A program made the translations under genes and the position numbers. From Nissolia schottii (taxonomy: Eukaryota > Streptophyta > Magnoliopsida > Fabales > Fabaceae), in the NCBI GenBank assembly GCA_003254905.1, contig QANU01055553.1:217585-281584 (forward strand): 64,000 nt of DNA, read 5' to 3'. Numbering within the stretch: the stretch's first letter is position 1; each line of letters begins with the position of its first letter. Of this stretch, positions 12,362 through 23,999 are shown in pieces. Under the pieces are notes generated by a model. That model made no database searches and was not told the DNA's origin. It saw nothing but the letters and a program-made list of their open reading frames with translations.

Positions 12362-15300
12362 ATGGACGTTCGCCGGAGTCGCGTAGCCGCCGGTGTCAAC
12401 CCCTGCGAACAGCTCAAAACCCAGAAGCGCGGCGGAGGGGACTCTCAGCTGCAGCACCACCATCCGGTGCTCCCTCTGTACCTAACCAACGCCGCGTTCT
12501 TTGGGCTCTTCTTCTCCGTGGCGTACTTCCTCCTCCACCGGTGGCGCGAGAAGATCCGCACCTCCACGCCGCTCCACGTCGTCAACGCCGAGGAGACCGC
12601 CGCCATCGTCTCTCTACTCGCCTCCGTCGTCTACCTCCTCCGCTTCTTCGGCATCCAGGGCCCGCGCGCCACCTCCGACGACGAGCTCTCCGACGAGGAG
12701 ATCATCGCCAAGGAAGACGGCCGGAATCCAGGACCGTGCCCTGCCGCACTCGTCGATCCCTCGGCGAAGGTGGCAGCGGCGGTGATTCCTTCGCCAAAAC
12801 CGGCAAAGGTCTTTAAAACCGAATCGGTTGCATGTAAGTTGTAGTTTTCTTAGGGTTCTCCATTCAGTCATGAAAAATTTACAATTAGAAAGAATAGGAC
12901 TAGGTTTGATAATACTTGCAAGTTATAGTTTTACATTTCTCAATCTAGAGATATAATCTTTGGAAAAAAAAAAATAGGACTAATTTTGATAGTACATGTA
13001 AGTTGTGGTTTTCTAATTATCAATCTAGAAAAATTACCCTGCAAAACGAACAAATAGGACTAATTTCGAAAATACATGTAAAATGTAGTTTTATTAGGTT
13101 CTCAAATTAATAAAAGTTAGCATCAATTAAGAAAAATTAGCAATAAACCGAAAGAAAGAGATAGGACTAATTTTGATAATACATGGCCTTGCCGTGGTTT
13201 GGTTTGGTTTGTGATCACCCGGGTAATTGTATGAAATTATGTTTAAAGAAAAACATGTAATTTATTCTTTAATTTTGCATTTCAGTGTCAGCAGAAGACG
13301 AGGTGGTCATTCAGGCAGTGGTTTCCGGCTCAATTCCCTCATACTCGTTGGAGACAAGGTTAGGGGACTGTGGTCGTGCAGCTGCGATCCGGCACGAGGC
13401 AGTGCAGAGGATTACAGGGAGGTCACTGGAGGGTTTGCCAGTGGGAGGGCTAGACTACGAATCAATTTTGGGGCAGTGCTGCGAGATGCCGATCGGGTTC
13501 GTTCAGATTCCGGTGGGTGTAGCTGGCCCCCTGTTGCTTGATGGGAGGGAGTACACGGTGCCAATGGCTACCACTGAGGGGTGCCTGGTGGCCAGCACTA
13601 ACAGAGGGTGCAAGGCCATCTACGCTTCCGGCGGGGCCTCTTCGGCACTGACGAGGGATGGGATGACGAGGGCACCGGTGGTTCGGTTTGCCACTGCCAA
13701 GAGGGCCGCGCAGCTCAAGTTCTACTTGGAGGATCCTCTCAACTTTGAGTCCCTAGCTGTCATCTTCAACAAGTAATATTTCCCATCTCATGTTGTTGAC
13801 TTGTTTTTATTGTTCTTCCATTTCATTTTCAAGATTTTTGTTTTAATGTTTTTTCCCCCCCTTTTAAAGGCTTTCTATTTTTGCTGAAGGGTCCAATTTT
13901 TACTCAACTGATAATAATTGCAAAGATTTGTCCTTCTCCTTTTATTAGTAATAATAACTGAACTGGAGATTGAACCAGCAATTCAGTGACGTTTTGATTT
14001 ATTGTTCAATTGGTTCAACCGGTTAAATCTAAGATCTTGTTGAATTGGAAAATATTTAAATACAGAATATGGCTAATTTATGATTCCTTTGGTTCAACCA
14101 GATGAATCAGTTGGTTTTTAAAACATTCAGTGTTCCAGCTATGTTATGTGAAGATCAGGGAAAGAATGCAAATAAAATATTTTCTTGAAATTTAGAATAA
14201 ATTAAAAAGGTTAGGTTCTAGTCATGTGGCCTTTGCTTAATTGTAGCTGTGTCTTCACTTCTTTTTTTCTTTCTTTTTTTCATTTTGTATGTAGATGTCA
14301 TTACTTATGTGGAGTTGTTTCCAGTTTTTTCCCGAGGATTACAACAAGCAGGGCCTGTTACTAGTTTATTGATGTTTGGCGGTTATGTGCAGGTCGAGCA
14401 GATTTGCTAGGTTACAGAGTATTCAGCCTGCTATTGCTGGCAAGAATTTGTACATTAGATTCCGTTGCAGCACTGGGGACGCCATGGGCATGAACATGGT
14501 TTCCAAAGGTGTCCAAAATGTCCTTGATTTCCTTCAGAAAGACTTTCCTGACATGGATGTTATTGGAATCTCTGGTAAACATAAGATTACCCTTCTTTAT
14601 ATGTTTTTCTCCCTTCATGTGCAATACAATGTTCCTTGTCATGTTTAAACTAGATGCTAAAGTTGTCAATATACCCTGATTGGTTGCACCAGGAAATTTC
14701 TGTTCAGACAAGAAAGCTGCTGCTGTAAACTGGATTGAAGGTCGCGGCAAATCTGTAGTCTGCGAGGCTATAATTACAGAAGAGGTGGTAAAGAAAGTGT
14801 TGAAGACTAGTGTGGAGGCCCTAGTGGAGCTCAACATGCTTAAAAACCTTACTGGCTCAGCATTGGCCGGTGCTCTTGGGGGTTTCAATGCCCATGCTAG
14901 CAATATTGTCTCTGCTATCTACATAGCCACTGGTCAGGATCCTGCTCAGAATGTGGAGAGTTCTCAATGCATCACCATGATGGAACCTGTGAATGATGGC
15001 AAGGACCTTCACATCTCTGTCACCATGCCTTCCATTGAGGTACAATCAAATTCTCTGGCCTTGAATGGTTTTGTGTCTTAGGTTGAATATTGTTTCTAAT
15101 ATTCTTAGCAGAAAATTCATTTCAAATAGATACTAGTTGTAGTACCATTAATTACATTTTCTATAAGGCAAATGATTTGAGTAAAGGACTGGTGTGCTCC
15201 TTTACCAGTCTGTGGATCCTAACCGAACTCTCAAATGGGTAAAAGATGTCATCAAAATCCCTGTCTGCAAGACAATCCAACTTGGGGGGAGAAATTTTTA

Positions 15301-15652
15301 TGGATTAGGTTTATGTACAATTTACAACACATTATGATAAATGTTTATAGCTAGCTTGAGTATAATGAGACGATTATTTCCTTTGTGTTCTGATCTATAT
15401 TTTGTCTCATGGTTTCAGGTCGGTACTGTTGGAGGGGGCACACAACTGGCATCTCAGTCAGCTTGTCTTAATTTACTTGGTGTCAAGGGTGCTAGCAAAG
15501 ACTCTCCAGGTGCCAATTCTAGGCTACTGGCCACCATTGTGGCTGGTTCGGTCCTAGCTGGGGAGCTCTCACTCATGTCTGCAATCGCAGCCGGGCAGCT
15601 TGTTAAGAGCCACATGAAATACAACAGATCTAGCCCCAAAATTGTCTCATGA
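12362..15652 (+). CDS. HMGR: 3-hydroxy-3-methylglutaryl-CoA reductase
   Basis: This is the rate-limiting ER enzyme of the cytosolic mevalonate pathway (HMG-CoA plus 2 NADPH to mevalonate). The exons are 12362-12833, 13286-13772, 14393-14574, 14693-15039 and 15419-15652, all with GT-AG borders and joining in frame to 573 aa. The N-terminus MDVRRSR carries the arginine cluster typical of plant HMGR ER targeting. Membrane spans are near residues 39-58 and 78-98, followed by a divergent acidic linker. The catalytic domain shows [10 protein letters not shown] and TTEGCLVA (HMG-CoA binding; catalytic Glu near 255), DAMGMNM and GTVGGGT (NADPH), the SDKK lysine, the GQDP aspartate, and the C-terminal SHMKYNRSS with the catalytic His and the conserved SnRK1-type serine. 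From memory, plant HMGR genes usually have three introns. The 452-base intron 1 between linker and catalytic domain would be extra. A TATA box and an AATAAA signal frame the gene. Confidence 0.96.
12834..13285 (+). repeat. HMGR intron 1 built of about 80-base tandem repeats
   Basis: The donor-proximal word CATGTAAGTTGTAGTTTT (from 12831) recurs in degenerate form at 12915, 12995, 13075 and, truncated, 13182. Between copies lie recurrent TAGGACTAATTTTGATAATAC and TCAATCTAGA words. Spacing is 84, 80, 80 and 107 bases. The intron is thus mostly four to five degenerate tandem copies, the first of which includes the functional donor. Reading through the donor meets TAG after four codons. Confidence 0.75.
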
Positions 15653-15723
15653 TCTAGCCTGAAAACAACAGTAGAAATAGACTTGTATTGGAGAGTAATA
15701 ACCAAAGCTTCTAATGCTGACAA

Positions 15724-15729
15724 AATAAA
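15724..15729 (+). terminator. Likely poly(A) signal of HMGR
   Basis: AATAAA lies 72 bases after the HMGR stop codon, a normal distance for a plant near-upstream element. The actual cleavage site is not visible from sequence. Confidence 0.45.
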
Positions 15730-16279
15730 GGAAGTGCTGTAAGTTTCAAAAGGCTACTAGTGGCGGTGGTGGTGAAAATAAAAAGGTGATAGCTGGCTTG
15801 TTTTCAAAGAGTAACTTCGATAAGCCAAGAGCATGTGGTTAAAAAAACCAAAGAGAGAAAGAGGCTGCATTTGTGAGGCCTTGTCTCTTTTTGTGATTGT
15901 ACAGAAAGGAGAGGGTGGACTTCCATCGGAGGGAGGAGGGAAAACAAAAAGTAGCCGCAGCTTTGGCATTAGTTTAATTCTTTTCTTATTTGTTTAATCA
16001 TTTGTATGGTGTGTGTTGTTCTATTAGTTCAAAGTTGAAAAGTGATATAAAATATTTCACTGCTTCTATTCCTCGGCTTTTAAGTATTGGAAAGAAACAA
16101 TTCTTTACGTTGTATCATAACTTTTATAATCAAGAAATTGAGTATTTGATCAGTGTTGATTCCAATTTTTCAAAGTTACTTACATTGTTAGTCAAAAAGA
16201 GTTCTTGCATGGCAAAACATGTAAAGAGTCATAAAACTAATCACATAGCTTTATCCATCAGTTTAAATTTTTAAGAAAG
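15730..16279. other. HMGR 3' flank, nothing recognised
   Basis: Open frames here start at TTG codons and show no domain. I see no repeat. Confidence 0.35.
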
Positions 16280-16486
16280 ATGTTGTTATCGAAAGCTATT
16301 GCCTCAAAGATTGAAAAAATTCATGGCCATGGACACTTGCTGCAACAGCAAGAACAGCAACTCGATGAAGTCGCGGAAGAGAGAAAAATCAGAGAGAGGT
16401 TGGAAGAGAAAATGAGTGAATTGTATGAAATGATTTCATTAGTTGGAGACTTGGTGGATCACCAAGTTTATATACATAGTCAGTAG
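16280..16486 (+). pseudogene. Small coiled-coil fragment, possible transposase tail
   Basis: An ATG-started frame of 68 codons has a heptad-like, charged stretch (QQQEQQLDEVAEER to LEEKMSELYEMI). C-terminal tails of plant En/Spm-type transposon proteins (Transposase_24-like) often look like this, but there is no diagnostic motif. No upstream exon is apparent. It may be a degraded transposon fragment or chance. Confidence 0.2.
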
Positions 16487-16499
16487 CTTGCATTGCAAG

Positions 16500-17840
16500 T
16501 TAAGTGCCTAACTAACTAACTAATAACTGAATGTTAGTTATGTACAATACAGCAGGCTGGTTGCTTGGTTAGCAAGCAACCTTGATCAAATAATATATCC
16601 TACAAAGATAGGTGTATTTTAGTCTTTACTAGTATTTTAGGTTGTAATCTCCATCTTCTTGTTAGTTTGTAATTGTAGCAAGAACGGAGACATATGTCCC
16701 AATGATACGTAGACACAATTTTAATTATGTATTTTAGTATTTAAAAAATCAGCTATTTAGATATCGGTCTATCTGAGTTTTACACGTGAAATATGCACAT
16801 CTACTATCGCCGACAGATGAGTTGAGTACACGGACATTGTGCACGAGTTAAAGGTGAAACTCTCAAAATAGTCCTAAAAGACCTGGGAACATTAGTTTAG
16901 TTTTTCTTCTATATATATGGAGAAAAAAATAGTTTAGTCTTTATCAAACAGTAACATCGAATTGATGTAGTAATTACATATTTCTGTATGCTCGTGTTAT
17001 AATATTTGGAGTGATACAAATATATTTAAAAAATAGGAGAAAATTTTTAATTTAGTACTTAAATTTGAGTTCCTTTAGTTATAAGCAAGCAATTTTATTA
17101 CTAAACTATTAACATTATTGTAATATAATGTCACAATAATTATATTTATTATATATTTAAATTGTGTTTCTAATTAGTGGCTCAAAAGTTAAATTTAATA
17201 CATCAAATTAAATTAATAAACATCATTATCACTAAACTACTAATATTATTATGTTATTTTGCCATTTGCAAAAGATGAATTTGTTTTTAATAAAAGGTCA
17301 TGTTGACCTAAATAAAGAACTAAATTAAGAATTTTTTCCTTTAGAAAAAAAATATAAGTTTGTGGAGATCAAACCCACAAATACATTGATAAAAGCGAAT
17401 GCATAATTGCAATATGACTAAAAGCATCAGCTACATGTGTGTTGACACATGGACGGTGCTTGTTTCGACATTCCAACTGAAAACAACTTTTATGTCCTTA
17501 TGTTTATTACGTAGAATAATGTTTAATATTATACTGATATTTGTATTAATTTATACATTATGTTTTTAAAGGCAATTATATAAACTTTTAAATTAATAAA
17601 TAGCCGCATTGAAACGTGGTTGTTTCTTAACCATGTGATTAGGTTCGATTCTCACCTATGAGAATGAAAAAACATTTCGTCATTTGCAAATTACCACTTC
17701 ATGTGCACTCAATACTACAAGGAGTTTAGTATAAACACTCGGGTACACCCAAAAATTAAAAAATAGCAAATACTTTCGTGACATACTAATCCTGTTTCTT
17801 AAAAATATTGTGTAAGTTAACTTTATAGTTACAATTTAAC
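16500..17840. other. AT-rich intergenic DNA
   Basis: No coding sequence was recognised. A GGTTCGATTCTCACC word near 17642 resembles a tRNA B-box and could mark a decayed SINE, but no A-box or tRNA fold is apparent. The rest is featureless. Confidence 0.35.
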
Positions 17841-18169
17841 TTGCATAGTAGGGTTATCAAAATGAGTCCGACCCGTTTATCCGGTTAAATGGATGGACTT
17901 TACATGCAAAAAATAGGTCTGCAAAAATTTGAAAAAAATTGGACTGGCCAGTTTAAGCCCGGCTCGTTAGGCCCGCGGACCGACCCGTGAGCCCGTGAAA
18001 ATTTTTTAAAAAATTTAAATATTTTTTTTGAATTTTTTGAATTTTTTTTAAAAAAAATAAACGGGCTGGCAAGTCGATTCGTTTAAGCCCGCGGACCGAC
18101 CATAAACGAGCCGGACCCTAAAAATAGGCATATTTTTGGCCCGACCCGTTTGACAGCCATATTGCATAG
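17841..18169. mobile_element. hAT-type MITE with 8-bp target duplication
   Basis: The element is 17849-18161 (313 bases), flanked by identical TTGCATAG copies at 17841-17848 and 18162-18169. An 8-base duplication is the hAT hallmark. Imperfect inverted ends are TAGGGTTATCAAAA and, on the opposite strand, TATGGCTGTCAAAC, followed inward by CCGACCCGTTT/AAACGGGTCGG. There is no coding capacity. Confidence 0.85.
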
Positions 18170-18359
18170 TTTAGTTAAATTTAGTTAGCTTTTAAAGAGG
18201 ATAATTTTAATTTTCATAACCAGTTTGATATCTAATTCCTATTTTTATACACCTAAATGTATTAACGAGTCTAATTCAATCTCAAAGAAGTGAATGATAA
18301 AAAAGAAAAGTTAGTTGTGGTGACCGTAAACTGTGATCTCATACGAAATTTTACCTGTA

Positions 18360-18593
18360 ATAGGTGTTAAGAATAAATCTAGAATATTAAATCTAGCCTG
18401 GTTTGATATTGTAATTGATTGGGATTTGTTTTTGGCTGTTGAGTTTTGGCGGTTGGGTTTTCAGCTTATAAATAAGCTCACATCCATTGTAAACACAATT
18501 GAGATAATACAATTGTTATTTCTCTGTTATCTATCTCTCTCCTATATTTTTTGTGTCCTATTTATCTGTTTTTCCACGATATTTAACAATAGG
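18360..18593 (+). mobile_element. Solo LTR of a small copia/TRIM family, 5-bp duplication
   Basis: The LTR is 18365-18588 (224 bases). It begins TGTTAAGAAT and ends ATTTAACA, flanked on both sides by ATAGG (18360-18364 and 18589-18593). It contains a TATAAATAAGC promoter motif at about 18468. The same LTR occurs twice in the 1-kb element at 53897-54896. An intact 5-base duplication with no internal region is the classic product of LTR-LTR recombination. Confidence 0.88.
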
Positions 18594-18639
18594 GAAGTTT
18601 GAATAGAAACATAATCATAAGAATGAAATCCCAATGACA

Positions 18640-20640
18640 AATCATGGCTATGTTAGGCAGCACCAATGCAAAAGTTTGCTTCTTTCAAAACATGTCGAAC
18701 CCAAATGCTCCAATCAGCCTCCAAAACACTAATAATAGATAAATAATGAGAATAACAAGAAGAGGAAAAGACATAAGTTTAACAAACAGAGAACAAATGA
18801 TTAGAATATGAGAGATCACGAAGAAAATTAACTATACACTTGTAGTCAAGCTCAAGAATTACTTGCTAAAAAACACAAATGGTTGTCCAAGAAATACTAA
18901 CAAAGACACCTTAGAACTTAGCAAAAATGACAAAGCATGACCTAAGATTGTAATTAAAAGCAGAAAAGGTCACATGGTTATCTAATAATCCCTCCACAGG
19001 AAACAACTCCACCATAATTAGTGCCTAAAACCATTCACATTAATCTTGACCCACTCTGATAGGGAGGTTCCCAAGTAATATGCACAACGTGACACTCAGG
19101 AACCACACTTCCAGTAGAAGCAAACCATACTCCTCATATGCCAATAATCCTTAACTAGAGCCACACATTTACCAGAAAGATCATATAAGAATGCTTGATG
19201 AATTTTAAAAATTTCACTCATTCCTCACCTGCCAAATAGGGCTACATGTAGTAGCAAAAAGGAGGGATCAATCCACCCCATTGAAAGTCCGAGATCTTGA
19301 TAATAAATTCTCTTTCAGCCAATCTTTGAAAGCAACTTGAAAAAAAAAAAAAAAGTCACAACAAAAACTATTGACAATTTTCTTCAATGTGGAGCATTAT
19401 TTCTTCATCTGCACCACATAGAGGCCACATTAGGGTCATCTGTTATCTCTCTTCCATCTTAAGTGGTTAGTCAAAAAAGCCTCATGTGCAAAAATGCATA
19501 TAAAGGTAATCATACGTCGAGGCCATTTACTTTTTCAAATATCATTAAAAAGCTTAATACTAAACGAGTATTAGAATCAAGAATACAATGAAATGCCAAC
19601 ACTTGATTTGGTTGTGTTGCCATTCTTGTTTACTGGTGAACATTGTTCGTGCTCGTCATAATGTAGCAAGCTCAACAGAGTGCTCTAGATGTCATGCACA
19701 AGATGAAACAATTACACATTGCCTCCCAGATTGTCCAGCGTCTTTGAAAGTGTGGGAAAGCTTCTCAATGATGCCTCCACCGATCAACCTTCCCACCGTT
19801 TCCATGACATCACCATTGAAGTTAGGTATTGGCCTAACAAAGATTAGAAGCCTTCTCTGGTGCATGTTCTGTGTGAGTCTAATTACTGTGCTAATTTTAT
19901 GGCTAAGTCTGGAGCTCGAGGTCATGATATGCTAATCGTTTTGGAGGAAGCCCTTGTGTGCATTCAACCTCTCTGACACGAGGGTTCTCTTTGAGAGATT
20001 GTAGTTTTTGTCGTTTCTTTACAGTTAAATTTTTTATTAAAAAAAACAAACTTGTCATTCGTTGTGGGGAGCCACCCTATGTCATTAAGACCCATGGCTG
20101 AGCCAATAGCTTTAATAGAAAGAATGAAATCAACAAAATCAAAATTAAGAAACTGTAATAATTTCATTTGATCCTAGCTACTATTAAGAGAATAATCTTC
20201 CACCAACTCTTGATTTGTCTCGGTGTTGAGAGGTTGCGTGGCAAAGTCGCATAAATTGTTGATACCAGCAACCCAATGGTCAATCCAAAAATTAATCGAG
20301 TAACCATTTCTAACTCGTCATATGATGTTATTACTAAATGAAGGCCAAACTCTAAGTTCCTCCAGGCATTAAATGCACTACTCTTGCCTTGAACGTTAGG
20401 AATGACATCTTGACCCCAGGCGTATTTGGTTCTTCTAATTTTCACCTACAATGCGTTACGACATGTAGCAAGACCCCAGCTAACTTCATCAAAAAAGATT
20501 CATTGAGATCTCTAACCTTTTTGAAGCCTAGGCTTCCCTTGTCTTTGAACAAGCAAATCTTGTCCCATCTCACAAGGTGTTGAACGATTTAGGACAAGAT
20601 TTGACACCTCTAACAATTTGGAAGCACAATTTAAATGTAT
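18640..20640 (-). pseudogene. LINE pol fragment (RT end, zinc knuckle, RNase H-like)
   Basis: The - strand reads, with stops, as the 3' part of a plant LINE. From about 20560 down there is a GSLGFKKVRDLN-type segment, then LNDIGWLPTTNDKF (near 20080). Further down (about 19530-19410) the KWPRRMITFICIF / EAFLTNHLRWKR block leads into a zf-RVT-like segment. Near 19060 a WVKINVNG segment matches the start of the RNase H-like domain. Order and spacing fit one - strand element. It is interrupted by a + strand LINE fragment at about 19575-20045. Confidence 0.6.
19575..20047 (+). pseudogene. Second LINE fragment in opposite orientation
   Basis: On the + strand a frame at 19588-19935 contains the zf-RVT signature of plant non-LTR retrotransposons: NVASSTECSRCHAQDETI followed by THCLPDCPASLKVW. 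The stretch ends with an A-rich tail (TTATTAAAAAAAAC, about 20034-20047), as expected for a LINE 3' end. It lies between two halves of a - strand LINE, so it is either a 5'-truncated insertion into that LINE or an inversion of part of a related copy. Confidence 0.55.
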
Positions 20641-20899
20641 ATATCCAAAGGATGATGATCTTTCTATATTTAAAATGAACATGCTAGTCATGTTGAACAA
20701 GTCTGTGACAATATTTTAATCTAAAAAACTTATTGATAAACAACTCAAACTAGTTTGACAACTCTATCTCTAATAATCGCGAAGCAAGTTAATGCTTTTG
20801 CTAATAGACTTGTTGCCTGAGAATCTAATTGCAAAGTAGTAGTTTGCTTTACATTAGAATGATGCATGAACAACAAGATAATTACATGAATTGAATTGG

Positions 20900-22125
20900 T
20901 TCATATTAGGAAAAGCAAAAATCCAGGATAGATTCATTGTGATTGCACTCATAGATACCATAAACATGTACAAGTGCATTTTTCTACTTGAATGCAAGAA
21001 CATAACCTTGAAAATGTTTTAAAATCAAGGAAATTAGACCTAAACCAGGTGAGGGAGTGTGACCTAAACACTGGAAAGATAGAGAGAATCACCATTGGTT
21101 ACACAATTGAATTCGTTTGAGTATCTGATTTTGATAATTGTATGGAAACAATGGGAAAAGATCAAGGCATTCTGTTCATTAGCACTAATAACCACTTGGC
21201 CAAATAAGCTTACCTTGATTAGGAATATCCCATGCTAAACCAATTGAGCTTAACATGAGAAATTTATTGAATTGTGCATAATCCCAGAGCTTTAAAAGAA
21301 AAACAATGATTTCCCTTAATTTCTAAATTAAGAGAGCATTTTGTATTGGCTTATGGCAAATATCCAAGTTAGGGAGAGATAAGGTAATTGGTAATGGTGA
21401 TACTCAAGTTTGTCAAACTCGTATGAAGAAAGAAAGAAAAAAATAGTTAAAACAAGTTTGAAATTGGTGGAACAGAAGCAAAAGTGTGCTGAATGTGAAA
21501 AACATTTGTTCTCAATTTTACAAAAGAAAAAATGAAGAAAAAGAGAAAAGAATTGAGAAAAAGAAGAAAAAGAAAAGAAAAAAGAGTTGAAAATGAAGTT
21601 TGTCAAGAAAAGGGCGACAAAAGAGATTGGTGAGGATTGCTCTGTTGATTAGGAAATATTTGATATCTAGAAAAACCAATTTTCTTTGTAGCTTGACCAC
21701 ATTACAACCCTTAAAAAGTCCTTAAGTGATCCTTGAATGACCATACAATTGTTTTGATTGTTGAGATAGGTAACAGATTTGATTTGTTGTGATTCAATGA
21801 CTGATATTGAGAGAAACACTTACCTTATCTGTCAATAATACAGATTGAGTGAATATGTGAAAATTTCCTTGATTGAAAAGGCATTGAATAGTGTGAATTG
21901 TTTACGACATTCATTTTGATGGTGCATTTGATCATTGTTAAGGTTACTCTATAGTGTCTCACAGGTCTTGATTGGTTTTGAAGTTTGGAATGTATGAATC
22001 CATTCAGTGAAATGTGAAAATTGATTGTTCATGAGCATCCTTCTTATTGTAAAAGTATTGTACATGATTTTTGTTGACTAGTACCTTTTGTTTGAGGACA
22101 AACAAAGTCTTAAATTAGGAGGAGT
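20900..22125 (+). mobile_element. 3' noncoding region of a Ty3/gypsy element
   Basis: No pol domain is visible. The sequence ends in TTTGAGGACAAACAAAG followed by the purine-rich AAATTAGGAGGAGT (about 22112-22125). This arrangement, a TTTGAGGACAA word and then a polypurine tract abutting TGATAAG, is typical of the 3' end of Tat/Athila-type elements. The A/G-rich stretch at 21420-21600 also fits their long 3' untranslated spacers. The upstream limit is approximate. Confidence 0.5.
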
Positions 22126-23255
22126 TGATAAGTGTCATATTTTGGTGTTTACATAGGTTAAAATGACACTTATCTGGATTGTTTAATGTGAAATTATTAA
22201 CTAAATTCCCCACTTTTGGTATAAATTTAGTATAGTTCAAAAGAATGGATGCATATGAGTAAAATAATGCAATTCTTGTCAATTTCCCATACAGATAAGA
22301 GGCATGGAAAACTTCAACATGAAGAAACCTAACCGCCAAGCAATCCGCTCAGCGGAACCTTGAATCCGCTCAGCGACCTATGTTTAATTTCTCTATAAAT
22401 AGAGCACCAACTCACAGATTCAGGGGATATCACTTCGAAAATCACTCGACATACACAGAGAACAGAGAGGAGAATGAAGGAGAAATTAGAGAAGGAGCCA
22501 AGAGTTTTCAAGGAGCACGACGACATTTACCATGGCAGCGTGAGAACGTGTCATGGTGAGCGTCCATCACCTTGCCCCTTTGATTTCTTCTTGTAAAATG
22601 GATAGTTAATCCTCTTATTGTTGAGATTTTGATGAGTATTATGGTTTGATTGTATCCATTGTAACTCTTTTATTTATGAATCTATTGATTTCTATGATTG
22701 GCATGATTTGATCTTGAACTTAATGCCTGTTTTAGCCTGATCAACTATAACCCGTTTTAAGATTTGATTTTGTGCGCGAAAGCGACATTATTGAGTTGGA
22801 TCTAGATCAATCATCTAATATTCCTAATTGCTAGACGTAAAGTTAGGTTTATTAGTCGTTTTAACACTTGAATTTGTATCGGTTTGCTTTGTTAATCGTG
22901 CGAGACATCAACAATTAATAATGTGAACCAAATGATCTTTTCATGCTTGAAAGAGATAAGTAGGATAAGAACTAGTGGCAAGGAATCAAAGATTTGATAG
23001 TTCATATGCATTGAGTTAATAGATATATGAAAACTGTAGTATGAATCAATTCCCAACAAGCGTCCTTATCTACTTTTCATTCGTTGTCATTTTATCTTGT
23101 CTTAATTTAATTGTTCTAAAAATTCAAGTTACAAACCAACCACCATATTGTTTAATTAACGAAACTCAAGAATGTCTTATTATCACAACTCCCATAGAAC
23201 GACAACCCATTCGTTGTACTGCAATTGAATCCCTTGAGGATTTGAAAGCAAAACA
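22126..23255 (+). repeat. LTR of Tat/Athila-type Ty3/gypsy element
   Basis: It begins TGATAAGTGTCATATTTTGG directly after the polypurine tract. It includes a clear core promoter, CTCTATAAATAGAG, at about 22392-22405. Two copies of CCGCTCAGCG lie just upstream (22345 and 22366). Toward the right is a CCCTTGAGGAT word (about 23231), which I associate with the right end of these LTRs. No target duplication or left LTR was found. The right end is uncertain by some tens of bases. Confidence 0.5.
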
Positions 23256-23679
23256 GTAAATAGGAAAAGAGACTACGGGTGCCGAAGAAAGAAAAGAAAA
23301 AAAATGGAGTTAGGAAAGAAAGGAAGTGAAACCGTGAAACTAACTAGGCAATGCTATGGCTTTGCTTGCTTTGCCTTATATATACGGAAAGGAAATTGAA
23401 ATGGAACTAAGCAAAGGAAGCCAAGAGAGCTTCGGTTTGCTGAGCTTAATTTTGTGAGAAAATAAATAAAGAAAATTGAAGAAACAATAAGGCATGGTCA
23501 TGGGTGACATGTGCTTTTGCATGTCAATTGCTTGCCTTGATTCAAGGCATGTGTCTTTGGCATTTGAACAGATTTTGTGCTGCTTGCCTCTTGACCGTGG
23601 TGTGTGCGCGCGCGTTTGTCTCTTTAATTTTCCATGTATGTGTGGTGAGGTATATCGCCATACATGCGTAGTGATTAAA

Positions 23680-23997
23680 CGGGGATCCTATAAAATTTTT
23701 CGAGCATAAGAATATCATCCACTAATCTTTCTAATAAGAAAATTAAATTAATCAATGGTACTTGTGAATCAATTCTCGTAAAAGGATATTTCACTAATAC
23801 CGTTGGAAATTAATTTAATTCCGATGACGGGAGCTAATTGATTCCGAGGACTCGCGAATTCCCGCGAGAACTCGAAACTATTACCTTAATCGTTATTCTT
23901 AAAATAATATAGTGATTTAGATTCTAAATCCTAATAAATCACTCATACATAATTATCTAGTTCACGAAATAATTGCTAAAGGAAGGGGAATGTTACA
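23680..23997 (-). repeat. Fragment of a Tekay-like LTR start, - strand
   Basis: Read on the - strand from 23997 it begins TGTAACATTCCCC. It then parallels the first 350 bases of the LTRs at 32307 and 39163: a TCGCG cluster, a GTCA(T/C)CGG word, ATTAGAAAGATTAGT, then CTCGAAAAATTTTATAGGAT. It is a truncated, older relative of the DDI1-intron element inserted in the opposite orientation. Confidence 0.55.
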
Positions 23998-23999
23998 AG

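Noticed and set aside
12242-12871. Frames on both strands overlapping HMGR exon 1
   Set aside because: Shadows of the GC-rich first exon; only the 12362 frame carries the conserved membrane spans and joins to the catalytic exons.
14412-14903. 163-codon - strand frame opposite HMGR exons 3 and 4
   Set aside because: It is antisense to conserved HMGR coding sequence and crosses an intron; codon mirror effect.
17630-17690. tRNA-like GGTTCGATTCTCACC word
   Set aside because: A B-box alone; I could find no A-box at the right distance and no cloverleaf, so neither a tRNA nor a SINE is claimed.
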